This document shows, one piece after another, positions 5,518-6,259 of a stretch of 6,259 nucleotides of DNA (the stretch's first letter is position 1; the number at the start of each line of letters is the position of its first letter). The notes beneath the pieces are model-generated. The model did no database searches. It saw only the letters and a list, made by a program, of their open reading frames with translations, and was not told where the DNA came from. The stretch comes from an uncultured Plesiomonas sp. GTDB lineage: Bacteria > Pseudomonadota > Gammaproteobacteria > Enterobacterales > CAMTGL01. The stretch covers positions 1 through 6,259 of the forward strand of contig CAMTGL010000129.1 of assembly GCA_947071955.1 (NCBI GenBank), read 5' to 3'. The translations under genes and the position numbers were made by a program.

Positions 5518-5552
5518 GGTAAGGCGTGTTACCTGACGAGGTAGCCTTAACC
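5518..5552 (+). promoter_or_regulatory. Nested stem-loop in the rpmB mRNA leader
   Basis: An outer stem pairs AAGGC (5521-5525) with GCCTT (5544-5548), extended by GGT (5518-5520) with ACC (5550-5552) across a bulged A. An inner stem pairs TACCT (5530-5534) with AGGTA (5539-5543), closing a GACG tetraloop. A four-base bulge GTGT lies on the 5' side only. The structure starts about 15 bases after the predicted transcription start and ends 39 bases before the rpmB ATG. Its form resembles leaders through which ribosomal proteins control their own synthesis, but no such element is known to me for L28, so the role is inferred. Confidence 0.5.
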
Positions 5553-5591
5553 TAACGACGCTCGAGCTGATTTGATTTTTGGAGAATTGAC

Positions 5592-5828
5592 ATGTCCCGA
5601 GTATGCCAAGTAACTGGCAAGCGTCCGGCAGTCGGTAATAACCGCTCTCATGCGATGAATGCGACCCGTCGTCGCTTCCTGCCGAACCTGCACACTCATC
5701 GCTTCTGGGTAGAAGGTGAGAAACGTTTCGTATCCCTGCGTGTTACCACCAAGGGTATGCGAATCATCGACAAGAAGGGTATCGAAGTTGTTCTTTCTGA
5801 ACTTCGTGCCCGCGGTGAGAAGGTGTAA
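5592..5828 (+). CDS. rpmB: 50S ribosomal protein L28 (bL28)
   Basis: This is a small basic protein of the large ribosomal subunit. Its 78 residues equal the E. coli length and differ mostly conservatively: SRVCQVTGKRP at the N-terminus, GNNRSHAMNAT, RRRFLPNLHTHRFWV in the middle and ELRARGEKV at the end. It has a single Cys (in VCQVTGK) and so is the zinc-independent form. The start is fixed by a GGAG seven bases upstream (5581-5584) and by the conserved N-terminus. It is expressed from the promoter at 5468-5496 and is followed 11 bases later by rpmG, with which it should be co-transcribed. Confidence 0.98.
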   Translation: MSRVCQVTGKRPAVGNNRSHAMNATRRRFLPNLHTHRFWVEGEKRFVSLRVTTKGMRIIDKKGIEVVLSELRARGEKV

Positions 5829-5839
5829 GGAGCTGACTC

Positions 5840-6007
5840 ATGGCTAAAGGTATTCGTGAAAAGATCAAGCTGGTTTCTTCTGCTGGCACTGGTCACTACT
5901 ACACAACCACTAAAAACAAGCGCACTAAGCCTGAAAAATTGGAACTGAAGAAATTCGATCCAGTTGTTCGCCAGCACGTGCTGTACAAAGAAGCGAAAAT
6001 TAAATAA
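5840..6007 (+). CDS. rpmG: 50S ribosomal protein L33 (bL33)
   Basis: This 55-residue basic protein of the large subunit lies near the E-site tRNA region in E. coli ribosomes. It reads MAKGIREKIKLVSSAGTGHYY at the start and ends KEAKIK, nearly identical to E. coli L33. There is no CxxC pair, so it is the zinc-independent form. An AAGGAG (5827-5832) overlaps the rpmB stop codon and lies seven bases before the ATG, which suggests closely linked translation with rpmB. An intrinsic terminator begins 25 bases after the stop. Confidence 0.98.
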   Translation: MAKGIREKIKLVSSAGTGHYYTTTKNKRTKPEKLELKKFDPVVRQHVLYKEAKIK

Positions 6008-6031
6008 TTTTCCTTTCTATGTAAACTTGTT

Positions 6032-6061
6032 AAAAACCCAGCCTCTTGGCTGGGTTTTTTT
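6032..6061 (+). terminator. Intrinsic terminator after rpmG
   Basis: CCCAGCC (6037-6043) and GGCTGGG (6048-6054) form a perfect seven-base-pair GC-rich stem with a TCTT loop. It is preceded by five A (6032-6036) and followed by seven T (6055-6061), so the pairing can extend. This is a textbook rho-independent terminator that should end most rpmBG transcripts before mutM. The symmetric A and T flanks would also permit some function on the minus strand. Confidence 0.93.
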
Positions 6062-6096
6062 ATGCACGGCGTTTAGGTCTTAACTTGCCGATTGTT

Positions 6097-6105
6097 TGCT
6101 AAGAT
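6097..6105 (+). promoter_or_regulatory. Candidate extended -10 promoter for mutM
   Basis: TGCTAAGAT has the TGn extension followed by TAAGAT, matching the -10 consensus at five of six positions. There is no recognisable -35 at the right distance (GTCTTA at 6077-6082), so activity would rest on the extended -10. It lies 29 bases before the mutM ATG and downstream of the rpmG terminator. In E. coli, mutM is regarded as part of a complex operon with radC and rpmBG, so read-through may matter as well. Confidence 0.4.
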
Positions 6106-6134
6106 GACGGCACATTTTTTGTCGGGTGGATATC

Positions 6135-6259
6135 ATGCCAGAGCTTCCAGAAGTTGAAACAAGCCGTCGGGGGATAGAACCCTACTTACTTGGTGCAACC
6201 ATTACTCACATGACGGTACGCCGACCGGCATTGCGCTGGCCTATCCCGCAGGAGATCAT
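6135..6259 (+). CDS. mutM: Formamidopyrimidine-DNA glycosylase, N-terminal part (3' end outside window)
   Basis: MutM (Fpg) removes 8-oxoguanine and formamidopyrimidines from DNA and cuts the backbone by beta,delta-elimination. The 41 complete codons begin MPELPEVETSRRGIEPYLLG, the invariant start of the family: Pro2 becomes the N-terminal catalytic nucleophile after Met removal, and Glu3 is the acid residue. The next residues, through RRPALRWPIPQEI, match the E. coli order (LRWPVSEEI). The ATG is fixed by the need for Pro2 and by GGTGGA four bases upstream. About 230 residues, including the helix-two-turn-helix and zinc finger, lie beyond the right edge. Confidence 0.96.
   Translation, partial: MPELPEVETSRRGIEPYLLGATITHMTVRRPALRWPIPQEI

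Noticed and set aside
1..6259. CRISPR arrays, insertion sequences, tRNA or rRNA genes, toxin-antitoxin or defence genes
   Set aside because: No repeat-spacer pattern, transposase, tRNA-like fold or relevant protein motif was seen on either strand.

Overview
The window is a chromosomal housekeeping segment of a gammaproteobacterium. Gene order and protein sequences fit Enterobacterales or a close, deep-branching relative: PyrE, SlmA, Dut, CoaBC, RadC, L28, L33 and MutM all read as full-length, close homologues of the E. coli proteins. The E. coli-type order pyrE - slmA - dut - coaBC - radC - rpmB - rpmG - mutM is kept, with one addition: a urea transporter gene between pyrE and slmA. Genus cannot be fixed by eye; a Plesiomonas-like organism is one possibility, offered only as a guess.

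Layout. The 3' part of pyrE (plus strand) runs off the left edge and ends at 538. The urea transporter (539-1474, minus) is convergent with it and the two stop codons are directly adjacent. A 237-base gap rich in inverted repeats (1475-1711) separates the transporter from slmA (1712-2302, minus). Next, all on minus, come dut (2432-2887) and coaBC (2874-4136), which overlap by 14 bases. A 388-base divergent intergenic region (4137-4524) leads to radC (4525-5199, plus). A second long gap (5200-5591) carries a near-consensus sigma70 promoter and a structured leader for rpmB (5592-5828) and rpmG (5840-6007). A strong intrinsic terminator (6032-6061) follows, then the first 41 codons of mutM (6135 to the right edge).

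Function. The genes are mostly nucleotide, cofactor and information maintenance: UMP synthesis (PyrE), dUTP removal (Dut), coenzyme A synthesis (CoaBC), nucleoid occlusion of division (SlmA), two 50S ribosomal proteins, and 8-oxoguanine repair (MutM). The transporter is the accessory element. No urease gene is visible here, so its physiological role is open: urea uptake, or release of urea made for example by agmatinase.

I found no mobile element, CRISPR array, defence system or clearly novel multi-gene system. The points worth a second look are the placement of the urea transporter, its hairpin-rich leader and a nine-base homopolymer near its start, an attenuator-like hairpin before slmA, direct repeats before radC, a diverged repeat pair downstream of radC, and a nested hairpin in the rpmB leader.
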